Below the pieces are notes generated by a model that saw only the letters and a list, made by a program, of their open reading frames with translations, was not told the origin of the DNA and ran no database searches. Shown in pieces: positions 24,419-36,054 of a stretch of 64,000 nt of DNA. Source of the stretch: Coriolopsis trogii (Eukaryota; Basidiomycota; Agaricomycetes; Polyporales; Polyporaceae); assembly GCA_020543525.1 (NCBI GenBank), contig JAHYIO010000001.1, forward strand, positions 2,356,001 to 2,420,000. The letters run 5' to 3'. Each line of letters begins with the position of its first letter. The first letter of the stretch is position 1. The translations under genes were made by a program, and so were the position numbers.

Positions 24419-26712
24419 TAGGATGTTGTGGTGTGGGTCATCTTTTTGTTGCTTCCCTCTGAGTGTCGTCGAGTTGCGATTGACCGGACGTTGATGAACA
24501 GAAGAGAAGGCCGTAGGCCGTGTCCCTTCTGTTCCTTTACTTGAGTGAGTGTCGGTGCCTGCACGTTTTCGATGTCATGTGAGAGTTGACGGCTGGTGAC
24601 CCTGCTCAGCGTCGTACACTACCATCAACATCATTTCTTGCATGCGTGGGCGCAATGCGAATAGTGCTCGACCCCAATTGTTCGTAGCCTGATCCCACCA
24701 CCTCGAGGGGCAACGGCGTACGTCGACGTACGCCACTCGGATCCCACGACACGGCGTTCCGTTTCGTACGAAGTACGGCACATATGGCCTTCGATCTAAG
24801 CTCGTTATGCTGCTCGAATGCTGGCTGCGCAAGAATATCAGAAGCTGCCGTCATGTCATTATTGTTGACGGGATATGCACTATCCTGTGGACGCTGGACA
24901 ATGACGATGACGAGAAGGTAAGCTGAGCCCGCCTGCCGTCGTATCTCCGCCGTTGACTCTCCGAGGAATCTCAACTGGGGTACGTAGAATCTATGTATAT
25001 CAGGACGCCAACCTTGTATCACCGAGTTTGATATAGGGGTAGTCTATGGACGCACTGAGTCGGAAGGCCAGTTATTGCACGCTCGGGTGTACATGAAAGG
25101 TTTGTCATTAACGAAAGGCCTCGAGAGGGTAGGATAGTTTCCGATGGAAGGCGCCCTGCGTTCTCATCTGCCGGAGCCGCACTGCCTTCACCCATCGTCT
25201 GAAAGGAGATTGTTTCAGGATCTCGAATGCTAACGGCTTCGTTGGCAGTCTTCCATTCGACGTGAGATGTCGTTGGGGCAAGCTCTGCTGCTTCCTCGAC
25301 CTGGTCTCACACACACACTGACAGTCAGGCATATATGCGTTTGACAGGCGAGCGGCAAGGAAATCCCCAGATGATGAGTGGAAGGTGAGCTCAGCCCTCA
25401 TATATCATATGTGCACTGGGGGCTTGGCGGTTATCTGTACGTTGTCTACGCGTCCGGTGACACGTCGCACGCAGAGAGACCGCGCGCGTTGTGTGAAAAC
25501 AACGGATGTTATAAAAGTCTCCACTGCGTAGACCTATGTATGTAAATTTATTTTCCATGACCCCGTCTACGGCGGCCGTCCCAAGCGTTTTTGGCGTCTC
25601 CCATAGACTCCGGATCCATTGACGGAGTAAGAGCGACAACGAGCGAGTTCTCCCGCCGGGTACAAAGGGCGTCTAGGGCAAGGCGAAACGCATGAAAGAA
25701 GTAAGCTATGTAGAACCCACTGAAGCGCTGGCGTCCTAATATTACCCTGGGCCGCCATCGCTCGTACGGCGGGACCGAGGGGCCCGGTAGGGACCTTGGC
25801 TCATTGTACTTAGCGTGGAGCGGCCGTGACGGCATAGGGACGGAGGGGAGTTGCCTGACGGAGTATTGCTCCGTAGCTTCGCGGCGATACTGTAACGCGT
25901 CTGAGGCCAGGGTCGAGCGGCGGTCCCGACGCTTCGAATGAAGTGGGATTGTAATGACGGGCGACACGAGCCTTACGGAGTCTGTTGTTGGAGAGAGAGT
26001 ACGTGGAATGGGATATTCACTTACACATGGCTCAGGGCTGGAGAGAGCGGGCGTATCTCTCTGCCGGAGAGAAAGACGAGTGGTGGTGGAGCGCATCCTG
26101 CGTCGGGTAGTTGTTCTCCAGATCGAAAGGGAGACGCCGCGGGTTGATATCTCGTCTGATTGGCGGTGCCGATTGGCGCATACACCCTGGCCACACGTGT
26201 GCCTTCCGCGCGCCCACGAATGCGTCCGCCGTCGGGGCGGGGACTGCAACGGAGGGCGGGGTGAGCGTGGGGGCGGGCGGGGAATGCAGGTAACAGATAT
26301 GCAGAAGGCAGTCGGGGCTTCGCAGTCGGGGCGGGGGTGCGAGAGGGAGGGTGGTCAGAGAGGGCTATTACATAAGAAGTGATGTGAGGGCGAGGGCGCC
26401 TGTGTGGTACGGACTGGTCGACATCCGCTGTTGCGACGGACTCTGTCTGCGGCGGTCAGGAACCTCGGTCTCTCGCTGTCCTCTCCGCTCCCCCGCCCTC
26501 CCGCTCTCTGCCCCGCCCTGTCTTCCTCTCGGTCACTGCTCATATCTGTCCCCCTCCTACATGTCGTGATCCCTCCGTCTCTCCTGGTACGCATCCTACT
26601 ACCGCTCAAGCCATGCAGGCTCGCTGATAAACTCAAGCCAGGTTGCCCACCCCCCTCTCCCTTTTATCAATCCGACTAGGAGAGTCCACGCTCTTTTCAT
26701 TCCATTCCTCGT
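24419..26712. other. Gene-poor 2.3 kb gap
   Basis: No exon chain with a recognisable domain was found on either strand. Longer open frames here (for example 25548-26249 on the minus strand) are Arg/Pro-rich and look like GC-driven artefacts. The right end (about 26470-26710) becomes strongly C/T-rich with little purine, as in fungal promoters before a start codon, and belongs to the downstream Ser/Pro-rich gene. A dense G-run cluster lies at 26234-26282. Confidence 0.55.
26234..26282 (+). other. Candidate G-quadruplex cluster
   Basis: Within 49 bases the plus strand has seven G-runs of three to five: GGGG, GGGG, GGG, GGGG, GGGGG, GGG and GGGG, with loops of one to nine bases. This meets the usual four-run G-quadruplex pattern more than once. 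It lies about 430 bp upstream of the next start codon. Confidence 0.5.
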
Positions 26713-29700
26713 ATGCCTCCCGCCCTCCCGTCCCCCGCTCCCAGCAGGCCGTGGTGGTCCCGCTCAAAGTCCTCCAAGGATTCCCTGCGTCCGAACCGCT
26801 CTGTCTCCAGTTTTGCAGACGAAGATGACAAGTTCCTCTCCACACATTCCACCACCACCTCCAATATCAAGGACGCCCTCCCCGTCCTCAAATTCAAGAC
26901 CATCGCGTCCGCCGTCGGTCTCAAGTCTAAAAAGCTTCCCTCCCTGACAATCCAAGATCCTCCTTCCCCCGTCGCACCCTCCCGGGTCTATTCCAACTCC
27001 AATTCCCGTCCAGGCTCGGGCCACAGTGGCAACAACTTCTCCCCCCCTCCCAGTGCTGCCTTCTACACCAACCGTCCCCCTGCCAAATCCGTCTCAACTG
27101 TACGCTCCTCCGAATACGACTATGACGCTGCTTCAGAACCTCATTCCGAGCCACGCACTCCCTCTGACCATCCTCGCGACCGCCTCTCCTACCAACACTC
27201 TGTCATGACGTTCTCGGAGATTGACCCTTTCGCATCAGGCGGCATTGTTGTACAACACTTACCTCAGGATCCCAACAGACTATCCGCCTACTCGGATTCC
27301 TCCATGCTCGACCCTCAGCAGAAACGCGCGGATATCCCATCGCATAATCGGGCATCCTACGGGTCCTCCTCGTCCAACTCTGGCAATCATTCTGATGCCC
27401 AAGCGCTTTCACCGCTTTCACCGCTGTCCCCCGCATTCATGCGCTCCCCAACTGCGAGGTGTGTGTCTTCCCATGCTAGCGCAGCACCACGTCCATACTG
27501 ATGTACTCCATAGTCGCTCAGCGTACGATCTTTCGACATACTCTGAACAGTACTACGCAGATAGTTCAAATTCGGGTAACAGCCCACAGTCTCAGATGAC
27601 ACGACGCACGAAGACCCCTTCCGGTTCAAACTCGTCGAATTCCACCGTCACACCGACAGACTATCGAGGTCGAATGAGCGAGCCTCCACCCGGTGTTGCG
27701 CACTTGACTCGAAAGAGGTCCAGCCCTGTCCCGCTTCGCCCAAGGGGAATGACTGTGGGTGTTGTAGACAGTCCATCGCAGGCGTACTCATCACCCGTGG
27801 CAGCGACTCTGAGTCCCATTCAGCCTTTGCAAGTTCGTCGGAAAGCGTCGGGTTCCTCTTCCCCGTCATCGTCAAATACCCCTTCCCCCTCCCCAGTCAT
27901 CTTCTCCCGCTCCCGCACTGCCTCCGCCGCCTCAAGCAGAGTCGCTTCACCTGTATCGCCTGCATCTTCGTCAGGATCTAGCCGGCCGCTGGTCCTCGTA
28001 CGGAAAGCGTCGGCTTCGCGCCTCCCTCCCATACCGGCTGCGCCACCCATGAGCCATCTTCCCCCACCGCCTCCAATACCTTCTCCGTACGACATTTCCC
28101 CGATCGAGTTCCAGGCGTCCTCTAGCTCGTCGAGTCTGAATTTCGCTCCAAGTGTTGACTATCACGACGTCGATGCTGGCGATGCAATTTCGCAGCTCAT
28201 GAATGACAGCTACGATTACATTCCGCATGATGTACGCGATCGCGACTCGCCGTTCAAGAGCAAACGGCGTAGCCATCGCCACACGTATATCGTAGACGGG
28301 GAAGTCAGCCCTGTCCGTGGGCAAGACGGAGAGTCAATTTCTCCTCTGAGCAAATTCCCTCCCGTGCCTTCGCTGGCTCACGGTGACATTGCGCAACTGA
28401 AGGCGACGAAGTTCTTGAAGAAGATGTCTTCCCAGCAGAATCTCCCGCAGCGGTATTCTGCTGGAAGTATGATATCGTCCGCTTCAAGTCCACTAGAAGA
28501 CTCGCCCGGTCACAGTAATGGACACCCGTCACCGAGCGGAGGGAAGACTCCTCGAAAGCAGAGGTCCTTCCACGCCTCTCGTGTTCCCTTACCGCCACTA
28601 CCTGGCTTGCGCTCCTCTGGCAACGGGCACCTCTCGTCGAATTCGGACGCCCTCTCGCATCCCTCGTCACCCGTACTCGAACCCCGGAGAAGCAGCGTGA
28701 CGAGCCCACGGAAACGCCTGTTCTCGGGGTCGAGCGCGCGGAGGAGCACGTCGTCGCATGGGATAAGCCCTGCAGACGAAGACAAGCGTTCTGTCTTCAG
28801 CTTCGACAGCGACATTCGACCGACCACGTCGCAGGGGATCGAGCCCGTCACAATGTCGTTTGGCACAGCCGGTGGGCCACTGTCCTTGATGACGCGGAAC
28901 GCGTGCATCTCGCCCTCCTCGTATTGGGACGACCCGAATCCGAGCACGGAGAACAAGAGAATGTCGCAGTCCGAATACGTGCCGCAGTACATCATGCCCC
29001 CACAGGAGCAGCTCAAGCTCGCGGAGAAGCTCGAGGACGACGAGGCCACCGCTTCCGTGCAGGAACCTGAGCCAGAGCCAGAGGCCGAGCGGAAGCCGAA
29101 GCTCGACCTGCAGCCGGAAGACTTTGGACTCACCTACAGCGCACACCTGGGAGGTGTCCGCTCGCGGTCGAACTCTGTCATGTCGAACCAGTCCACGGGC
29201 ACGTTCGCGTTCGGCCCCAGCGATAAGGTTGGGGTCACGCGGGGAGCTTCCGTTCTTTCCACGAAGTCGTCGATCAGGCCCAGCGGATCGCGGCCGTCAA
29301 CCGCGACATCTCCGCCGCGCAAGCTCACGCTCGCGGATCCGATTCGGGGGCCGTCCCGGGCCTCGTCGATGCTCGCGCGGACGCTGAGCAAGCCCTCGCC
29401 GCTGCCTGCGCGGCCGTCGACCGCGCAGGCCAGTCTGACGCCGCCAGCGTCGCCGAGCACGGCGACGGGCCCGCACTCGCCCGTGTCGGCCCCGTCGGGT
29501 CTTCTTCCACCGCCGAGACGGCGGCCGTCGCGCCATGACTTGCAGGAGATCGAGGCTGCGGCGGCGAAGCGCATGAGCGTCGTGCCCATGAACCCGCTCT
29601 CTCCGCCCCCGGCCTCGCGTGTGGGAGTGCGCTTCCGCCGCCAGGAGTCGATGGAGAGCATGTCGGCGGCATCGCGCCCGCCGAGCGCGTTCGACCGCCA

Positions 29701-29923
29701 GAAGATCGTCAAGCGGCGGTCGCTCATGAAGAAGCCGTCGTTCCTCGACATCGAGGACGAGGCCGATTACGCGGCCGAGAACGGCTCGGACGAGGAGGAC
29801 GAGGTCGGGCTGGTGAGGCCTGACACACCTTCTTCCCCGGTGGACGGCAGCTTCCTCGACATGGACCGCGGGAAGAACTCGTTCGACACGGTGCGGAGCA
29901 TGGACAGTGCGTTCTATGTATGA
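26713..29923 (+). CDS. Large Ser/Pro-rich intrinsically disordered protein
   Basis: Two exons (26713-27458, 27514-29923) encode 1051 residues. The intron join is SPTA|SRSAYDLSTYSEQYY, which restores the long frame. The protein is dominated by Ser, Pro and Thr with many RSxS and SPxx pairs, and has no obvious catalytic domain or membrane helix. Locally ordered-looking pieces include KFKTIASAVGLKSKKLPSLT near residue 65, a segment DAISQLMNDSYDYIPHDVRD, and LQPEDFGLTYSAHLGGVRSR. A basic-acidic C-terminal end (QKIVKRRSLMKKPSFLDIED EADYAAENGSDEEDEVGLVR) is followed by SFLDMDRGKNSFDTVRSMDS. The many RxxS sites suggest a phosphorylated scaffold or polarity/signalling protein, but this is inference. 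The third-position GC is very high in the last kilobase, producing long false ORFs on the other strand. Confidence 0.75.
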
Positions 29924-30512
29924 TACATGCTACTCTTTTCGCCCACCCTTGCTCTTTGCTTTGCTTGCATCTTGCATGACCACGCTGCGTACTTCTTGTC
30001 AGCTCTGACGGCTCCGACGTCGGCTTCCACCGTCCATCCGCTCGTTCGCTCGACTCGTCCAACTTGTGCTTCTGCCTTTCTGCTTTCATATCTATACCTC
30101 TTTATTGATATGATACACCCCCCACTGCCCTTTGCTTTTCGGGTACCGGCTTGCACATACTACGCTTACACACCCCCGCAACCCCTTGTGCGTACCCCAC
30201 CTTAATTTCCTAGACTTGCTTACCTACTGCACTCTTTTTTTTCTCTTTTTCCTGGCTCTCTCGTCCACATCCCATCCCCACGCTCTTGCCTAACGCACAC
30301 ATTGTCATAGTCTGGCTCACGCAAGTCTCGTCATATACATGGGTCGTCACCATCTCATAGCGTGTGTGCATCCGTCTCGCAGTTGAGTGGAAAGTACAAT
30401 TGGTCAGACTTCGAGAGAACAAGGTAAGAACATAAGAACAAGCATTCAACATTATCCGCCTCCGGCCTATTATGAAACGAAGACAATCCCTCTGCCCTGC
30501 CCATGCCCATGC
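29924..30512. other. Convergent 3' intergenic spacer
   Basis: About 590 bp between two convergent genes. The plus strand is T/C-rich, including an uninterrupted T run near 30235-30243. No coding signal is seen; both 3' untranslated regions should lie here. Confidence 0.6.
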
Positions 30513-33500
30513 TTAGTCCGTCTCGTCTGTGTGGTATCCAGCACGGCGCATCGCGCCCAACCTGTGCCGCGCAGCGCCGAGCTCCTTCTCGAGCCGGAGG
30601 ATCTCGACCTGCTGCTCCATCTCCCGCCGCTTGAACTCGAGGACGGCCATGTTCTTGTAGTCGACGTCCTCCTCCTGGACCTGTTTCGCGGCGATCGCCT
30701 TGACCTGCTTGACGAGCGCCTTGCACGCCTCGGTGACCGCCTTGGCCGCGAGCTCGAGCCGCTCCTGCGTCTTGGACATCAGGTTCGCCTTCACGCGCGA
30801 CGCGGCGACGAGCTGCGCCGTCGCGGCCGCGACCTCGTTCGAGGCGACGATGAGCTGCTCGAGCGTGTGCGTGCCCGAGAGCACGCCGTCGGCGCTCTCG
30901 ATGAGCAGGCCCGTCGCGAACGCGACGGCGCGCGCGGCGGAGATGAGGCCCTCCGTCCAGCGGTTGTTGCGCTTGTAGAACTGCTGGGTCGTGCTCGAGC
31001 CCTTGCCCTGCGCGACGATCTCCTGCTGGGACTCGGTCGCCGCCTTGATCAGGCGCGCGATCGCGTTCGTGATCGCGAGCGCCGAGGCGAGAATCGCGTC
31101 GTGCACCTGGAGGTCGACGGCCGAGTACCGCGACGAGTCGCGCGGGCGGGACTGGAGCTGCTGCAGGCGCTCGGTCGCGGCCTCGATGGCCTTGGCGGCG
31201 CTCATCATCTCTTGCTCGACCAGGTCGCCCAGGTCGCCGTTCGTCTTGACCGCGCCGGCTTTGCCGCCCTTGGGCACAAGGCCGTCGACGACCTCGGAGA
31301 GCTTAGAGAGCGCGGCGCGGACTTCGCCGTTGTTCCGCATCGCGACTTCCTTGCGCTGGGTCGGCTGTGGGATCAGGTCGAGCTTGTACGACTGGAGGTT
31401 GAGGAAGGTGCGGAGGCCGACGTCGCCGGCGTTCTTCGCAACCGCAATGAGCCTCTCCGATACATCGTCATCGACCAGGCGAGTGATACCCTTCGTGTTT
31501 ATGAGGACGTCCGAGAGCGACTGGGCGAGCTCATTCGCGCCCTTGATGACCTCGACATGATCGCCACCAGCCTCGCCACCCAGGTAGAGGTTGAAGATGG
31601 TAGCGAAGTCGGTCGCGTTGTTGACCGCTTTCTCGATCATGGACAGCGTATACTCCGGGGTAGAGTTGAGGTTGCCAGCCTGCGCGGGTGACTCCAGCTC
31701 GTAGATAGCCTCGTCAACCTTCTGTACGCAAGCGTTCAAGATCGAATCTGGCAAGGAGAATGAGCGAGTCGCGTTGATTTGACCGTCAAGAGCGCGTACC
31801 AATGATCTGATTCAGCTTTTTCCTGTTGTCCAGAATCAGGGTGTCGATCTGAGCCATGGTGGCTTCCTCATTGAGGCCTTGGTTCTAGGATATGTCGCAT
31901 CAGTGAATGTAAAAACATTGTAAAATCTAAGTAAGCCACCTGTTGAGCCTCCGAGAGTCGCTGGATGGTGTCGTCCATACCCTCCTGGAGGATCGCGATC
32001 TCCTGATCCTTCTCTTCCCGAAGACGCTCAAGGTCGTCAGTCGCATGGTCGAGCTTGGAAAGCAGGTCGTCGATTTGCATTTGCTTGGCCTACATCCCAG
32101 TAAGCAATGATAAGCGCATTCAGAATAGGCAATCCGACATACCCGGAGCGAGTCCTCGAGCTCGCTGATTTGACGGTTGTACTTGGATAGCACAGTCGAC
32201 ACCTCAGAGCTCTTTGATCGGGTAGCGTCCTCGGCACGCTCGTTGGCAAAGTTAATCTCGCGACGAAGCCTGTCGATCTCGTCTTTGTGAGCGGACTTCT
32301 GGCGGTCAAGATCAAACCGAGCACGGTCACGCTCGCGTATCATGTCCGCCAACTCGAGGTTCTTCGCCTTCAGGTCGCGCTCCATACGCTCCATCTTGTC
32401 AATGGCTTCCTGCGCAGAGTTGGCCTTGAGCTGCAACTGCTTGAACTTTGATAGCATGTCCAAGTGCTCTGTGCGGAGCTGGCTGTAGAGCTTGGCCAGG
32501 GCCTCGTACTTCTTCTGCCACATAGTGACTTGCTCTTGCAACTGGCGAATGAGTTCATCCTTGGACATCATCTGGGAATTGACGTTCGCGGTGATGCTGC
32601 CAAGTTCGCTTTCCAGAGCTTTCACTCTCTACATCCAGATGTATGAGGAGGCGACGGAACCAAATTGAGACGGACAGACGAACCCTGTCGTACTGCTCAA
32701 GCATAAGCTGGTCCCGCTCATACTGACCACGCATAGCAAGCAACTCGCGTTCCAGATCATGAACCTGTTGAGCCGCTTGGTTACTGTATTGCATCATCTG
32801 TTGCTGCATTTGCTGTTGCACGAGTTGCTCTTGGGCCAGTCGCTCCCGTTCTGCTTGTTCCGCTTGGCGTTGCTCGAATTCGCGTCGTTGTTGCTCCTCC
32901 ATTTCTCTGCGTCGGCGCTCCTCCTCCTCGCGTGCTGCCACTAGTGCTGCCTGTTGATCTTCGTACTGCTTGAGCAGGCGAGCTTGTTCATTGATTTCTG
33001 CGGCGTTTGGCTGTGGCGTAGCGGGCGGTGGCGTCTGCACAGTAGTAGTCGTAGGTCGGGCGGGGAGGTCCGGAGCGGTACCATTGTCCAGTAGATTTGG
33101 TGGCTCCTGTATAATGTGGGAAAGTCAGATCGAAACAAGATGACGATGGTTTGGACGAGCTACGCACTTGACCGAGCTTCGGAACATTGATGAGACCAGT
33201 TAGGTACTTCAAGTTGGAACACTCGTAGTAGAACTTGCGAAGCGCGTAATGTTGTTGACTGTACCGCGAGCGCAAAGGTTCAAGCGCGTCGGTGTCGTTT
33301 GTTCCTGTTGACCACTTAGATGCTGGCAGGGCGTAGCTCAAAAAGGCTGCACTCACTTCGGTGCATAGCGCGCAGCATGCTTGTGATGAATCGGTAAATA
33401 CCCCAACTCTCCTTAACGAGGGGTACGAGTGCGGATATCCGACATTCATTGCTTGCGGAGTGGCGGAAGTGAGCAAAGATCATCCGTTGAAATGAGTCTA

Positions 33501-34350
33501 TCTGGTCTTGAAGAGCCATGAGGTCCGAGATAGTCTCATAACTTCACGTAGTCATGAGTGAGGAGCCGACGATTCACGAGAGGTACGTACCCTTCGTTGG
33601 GATCGTCGATACCCTTGAGAGTAATGTACTCCTCATACTCGAACAAGCCATTGAATTCTGGACGTAGTCTGTGGAAGCGCAGCTTGGCCAGAAGGAACTG
33701 GACGTAAGTCTTGATGAGAGGCCCATATCCTGCGTCGATGTTCAAACTACAAGACAAATCACTGCAGTTGCGGTCACGTACCTCGTGCCGTCTCATGCCC
33801 AACTGTTCGAGCGCAAGTCTCCAGCCACCCCGTCTGACCATGCGCCTCCTTAATCGTCTACGCGCCATACTGTCACTCCTGATTGCCGACTATGGGAGAT
33901 GAATGGCACATACCACTGGGTGACCCTCCTGCAGTACCTTGTGTACAGTGATGAGAGCCTTGAAGGTCTGCACTTCATCCGAGAGGATTGGTTGAACACG
34001 AAGGCCGGTCCAGAAGGATATTGATGAGTGGTAGTCCCAGGTATAAACAATGCACTCTGCATAGAGAGGTCAGGCTAGGTATCTGCCGTGCAAACGTCAT
34101 AGATGTGTGTACTTCGGACGTGTTTCTGTTTGGGTGCAGTCTCATCCGGGTTGGTAGCCTTCTTGATGTTCACGACGAGCTCTCCCTCTGCCTTATCCTT
34201 GTCCACCGGGCGCGTTGGATAGTGGACCTCATCGCCGTCAATGTTGTAGTCCGCCTGACGTGAGCGTGACCCTGAGTACCTGTGCAACCAGCTCAGCTCC
34301 CCAAGATTGAAACGGACGAGGGAGAAGGACCTACATCGTTCTGTGTGCAC
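30513..34350 (-). CDS. SLA2: SLA2/End4 (HIP1R family) endocytic adaptor
   Basis: Links the clathrin coat to actin during endocytosis. The N-terminal ANTH domain that binds PI(4,5)P2 includes ELVVNIKKATNPDETAPKQK, CIVYTWDYHSSISFWTGLRV, and ESWGIYRFITSMLRAMH. A Pro/Thr linker and a long glutamine-rich coiled coil follow (QQQMQQQMMQYSNQAAQQVH, LRREINFANERAEDATRSK). The C-terminus is a talin-like I/LWEQ actin-binding module (ATERLQQLQSRP, NRWTEGLISAARAVAFATGL, VASNEVAAATAQLVAASRVK) and a terminal helix ending GYHTDETD. About ten short introns interrupt the first two thirds; the I/LWEQ part is one long exon (about 30513-31747). The first exon is not resolved: coding is secure from SRSRQADYNIDGDEVHYP near 34270, and the ATG lies at or just upstream of 34350. 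It is divergent from the SURF1 gene. Confidence 0.93.
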
Positions 34351-34575
34351 CAGGAAATACGAGAAGAAGAGAAACGAAAGAGAGGGAGTGTGCGGTAGTG
34401 GTAGTGGCAGAGCGGTCTCGGCTGCGCAATGCGCGTACTTGGGGCGCTCCGGAGAAGCATCACAGGACTCTGCACTCTGTCTCCGTCCTACTCAGTCCTC
34501 TGCTTCTCTCGACTCAGCCTCGAGCCTGCGCCGTGAGGCCCAGTCCTACGCAAGGACAGTAATTGACCCGTCAAC

Positions 34576-35619
34576 ATGCTATCTCGCCTAGGTTGCTCTC
34601 TGCGGCAGATGAGACTGTCTATTCCTGTGCGACGTTGGCCGGCAGGACCAAGCAAACGAATGGTCTCAACAGAGGGATCGTCCACTCCAAATTACAGGGC
34701 CAGGAGGGAACCTTGGATTACCCCGACAATGGTACTGGTCGGTCTAATACCCATCTTTACGTTTGGCTTGGGAACATGGCAGGTGCAACGTCTGAAATGG
34801 AAGGTCGCGCTCATCGACGAACTGGAGGAGAAGCTGCAGCGAGAACCTATGCCATTACCCCCAAATGTCAAGTGCGTCTATGTCGAAGCGTTCGACATGA
34901 AAGCTCTATTGACATGCATCTCTATCAAGCGTCCAGGCCGTTCCTGAGTTCGCATTTCGCAAAGTGCTCATCCGAGGACATTGGGACACCTCCCGTCTGA
35001 TGCTGCTTGGTCCTCGAGTCTGGGATGGCAACATTGGGTATCACGTAGTCGTTCCATTTATCCGCTCGGACGGTTCTACGGTGCTTGTGGACCGAGGATT
35101 TGTCGCCAAGGATCTTGCCCAGAATGCTCGCCAAATGCTTGCGGGTGAGACTGGTGAAGTTGAGGTCCTCGGTATGCTGCGTACCACACAAGCCCGCAAC
35201 AAGTTCACTCCCGACAATCATCCCGAGAAAGGAGAGTGGTACTGGGCAGATGTAGATGCTATGGCGGCCCATGCGGGAGGCGACGAAGCCGGCGTTCAGC
35301 CAGTATTCATAGAGGAGGTCTTCGGTACGCCTATCGACGTTGTCATCAAGAATATATCTCATTCCTGTATGTCAGAGGGTCATGCTGGTGATGCATCCTC
35401 ACGTTTGGCTCGCGGTGTGCCAATTGGGAGGTCGCCTACAGTCGATGTAAGGAATTCCCATGTGTCATATATAGTTACTTGGTGAGTGAGATCTGCGTTC
35501 TGCATGAGAGACGCAATGCGCTGAAACATGACAGGTACTCGCTGTCAGCCTTCACAACCGTTATGTTCTTGCGGTTGGTGATGAAACGACGACAAGCTCT
35601 GGCCCGTATACCTCGATAG
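34576..35619 (+). CDS. SHY1: SURF1/SHY1 cytochrome c oxidase assembly factor
   Basis: Mitochondrial inner-membrane factor for assembly of the Cox1 module of respiratory complex IV. An Arg-rich presequence ([20 protein letters not shown]) precedes TM1 in [20 protein letters not shown], which runs into the family motif [11 protein letters not shown]. The intermembrane-space domain contains [46 protein letters not shown] and [13 protein letters not shown] second helix ([15 protein letters not shown]) lies near the C-terminus before the basic end [11 protein letters not shown]. Exon joins NVN|VQAVPEF, EEVF|EGHAGD and VTW|YSLSAF restore frame. The length of about 290 residues is normal. A start-to-start distance of roughly 225-300 bp to SLA2 indicates a shared promoter. 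Confidence 0.95.
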
Positions 35620-36054
35620 CATATCTTGTTCTACCCTCACAAAATGGCCAGATACCTTCGCCTCTGGCAATTGAGCCATAGTATCACAATGTAACAGCGT
35701 CAAGGATGACAGATATCCGGGGTGCGTTAATCAAGTGAGAGTGGTGCCGGTGAGTGGTCATATCCAATAATCGACCCACAGACATTGCGGATCCGCCAAC
35801 GTCTTCGCTTTGAGGCACTTCGCCACTCCCAGATGATCGAGCATGAAAGAGAACCTACTTTATCCAGGTTTCCTTCTGGCGTCTCAGTGGCCCACCAAGC
35901 GCTCGTCTATAAAGCAGGGGACAGGCAGTTGCTCTCGACCATCCACCATACCTGTCCGTTCTCACTTCTCAATTTTCCCACCCGAATAGCTCTACGGTCT
36001 TAGGCTCTTGGAACACAAGCACTCCCGCCACACCCCTTCTCCCATCCCCACGAG
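35620..36054. other. Intergenic region upstream of the large membrane protein
   Basis: About 435 bp holding the SURF1 3' end and the promoter of the next gene. No coding exon was recognised. A TATA box at 35908 and a C/T-rich leader after it support a start at 36055. Confidence 0.5.
35908..35913 (+). promoter_or_regulatory. TATA box
   Basis: TATAAA followed by GCAGGGG, 147 bp upstream of the ATG at 36055. The interval between is pyrimidine-rich, typical of a fungal 5' leader. Confidence 0.5.

Noticed and set aside
25548..26249. A 233-residue open frame on the minus strand in the gene-poor gap
   Set aside because: Arg-rich composition, no motif, no supporting exon chain and no promoter-like sequence.
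30387..31691. A 434-residue open frame on the plus strand
   Set aside because: It is exactly antisense to the long I/LWEQ exon of SLA2. It is Arg/Leu/Asp-rich and arises from the high third-position GC of the real gene.
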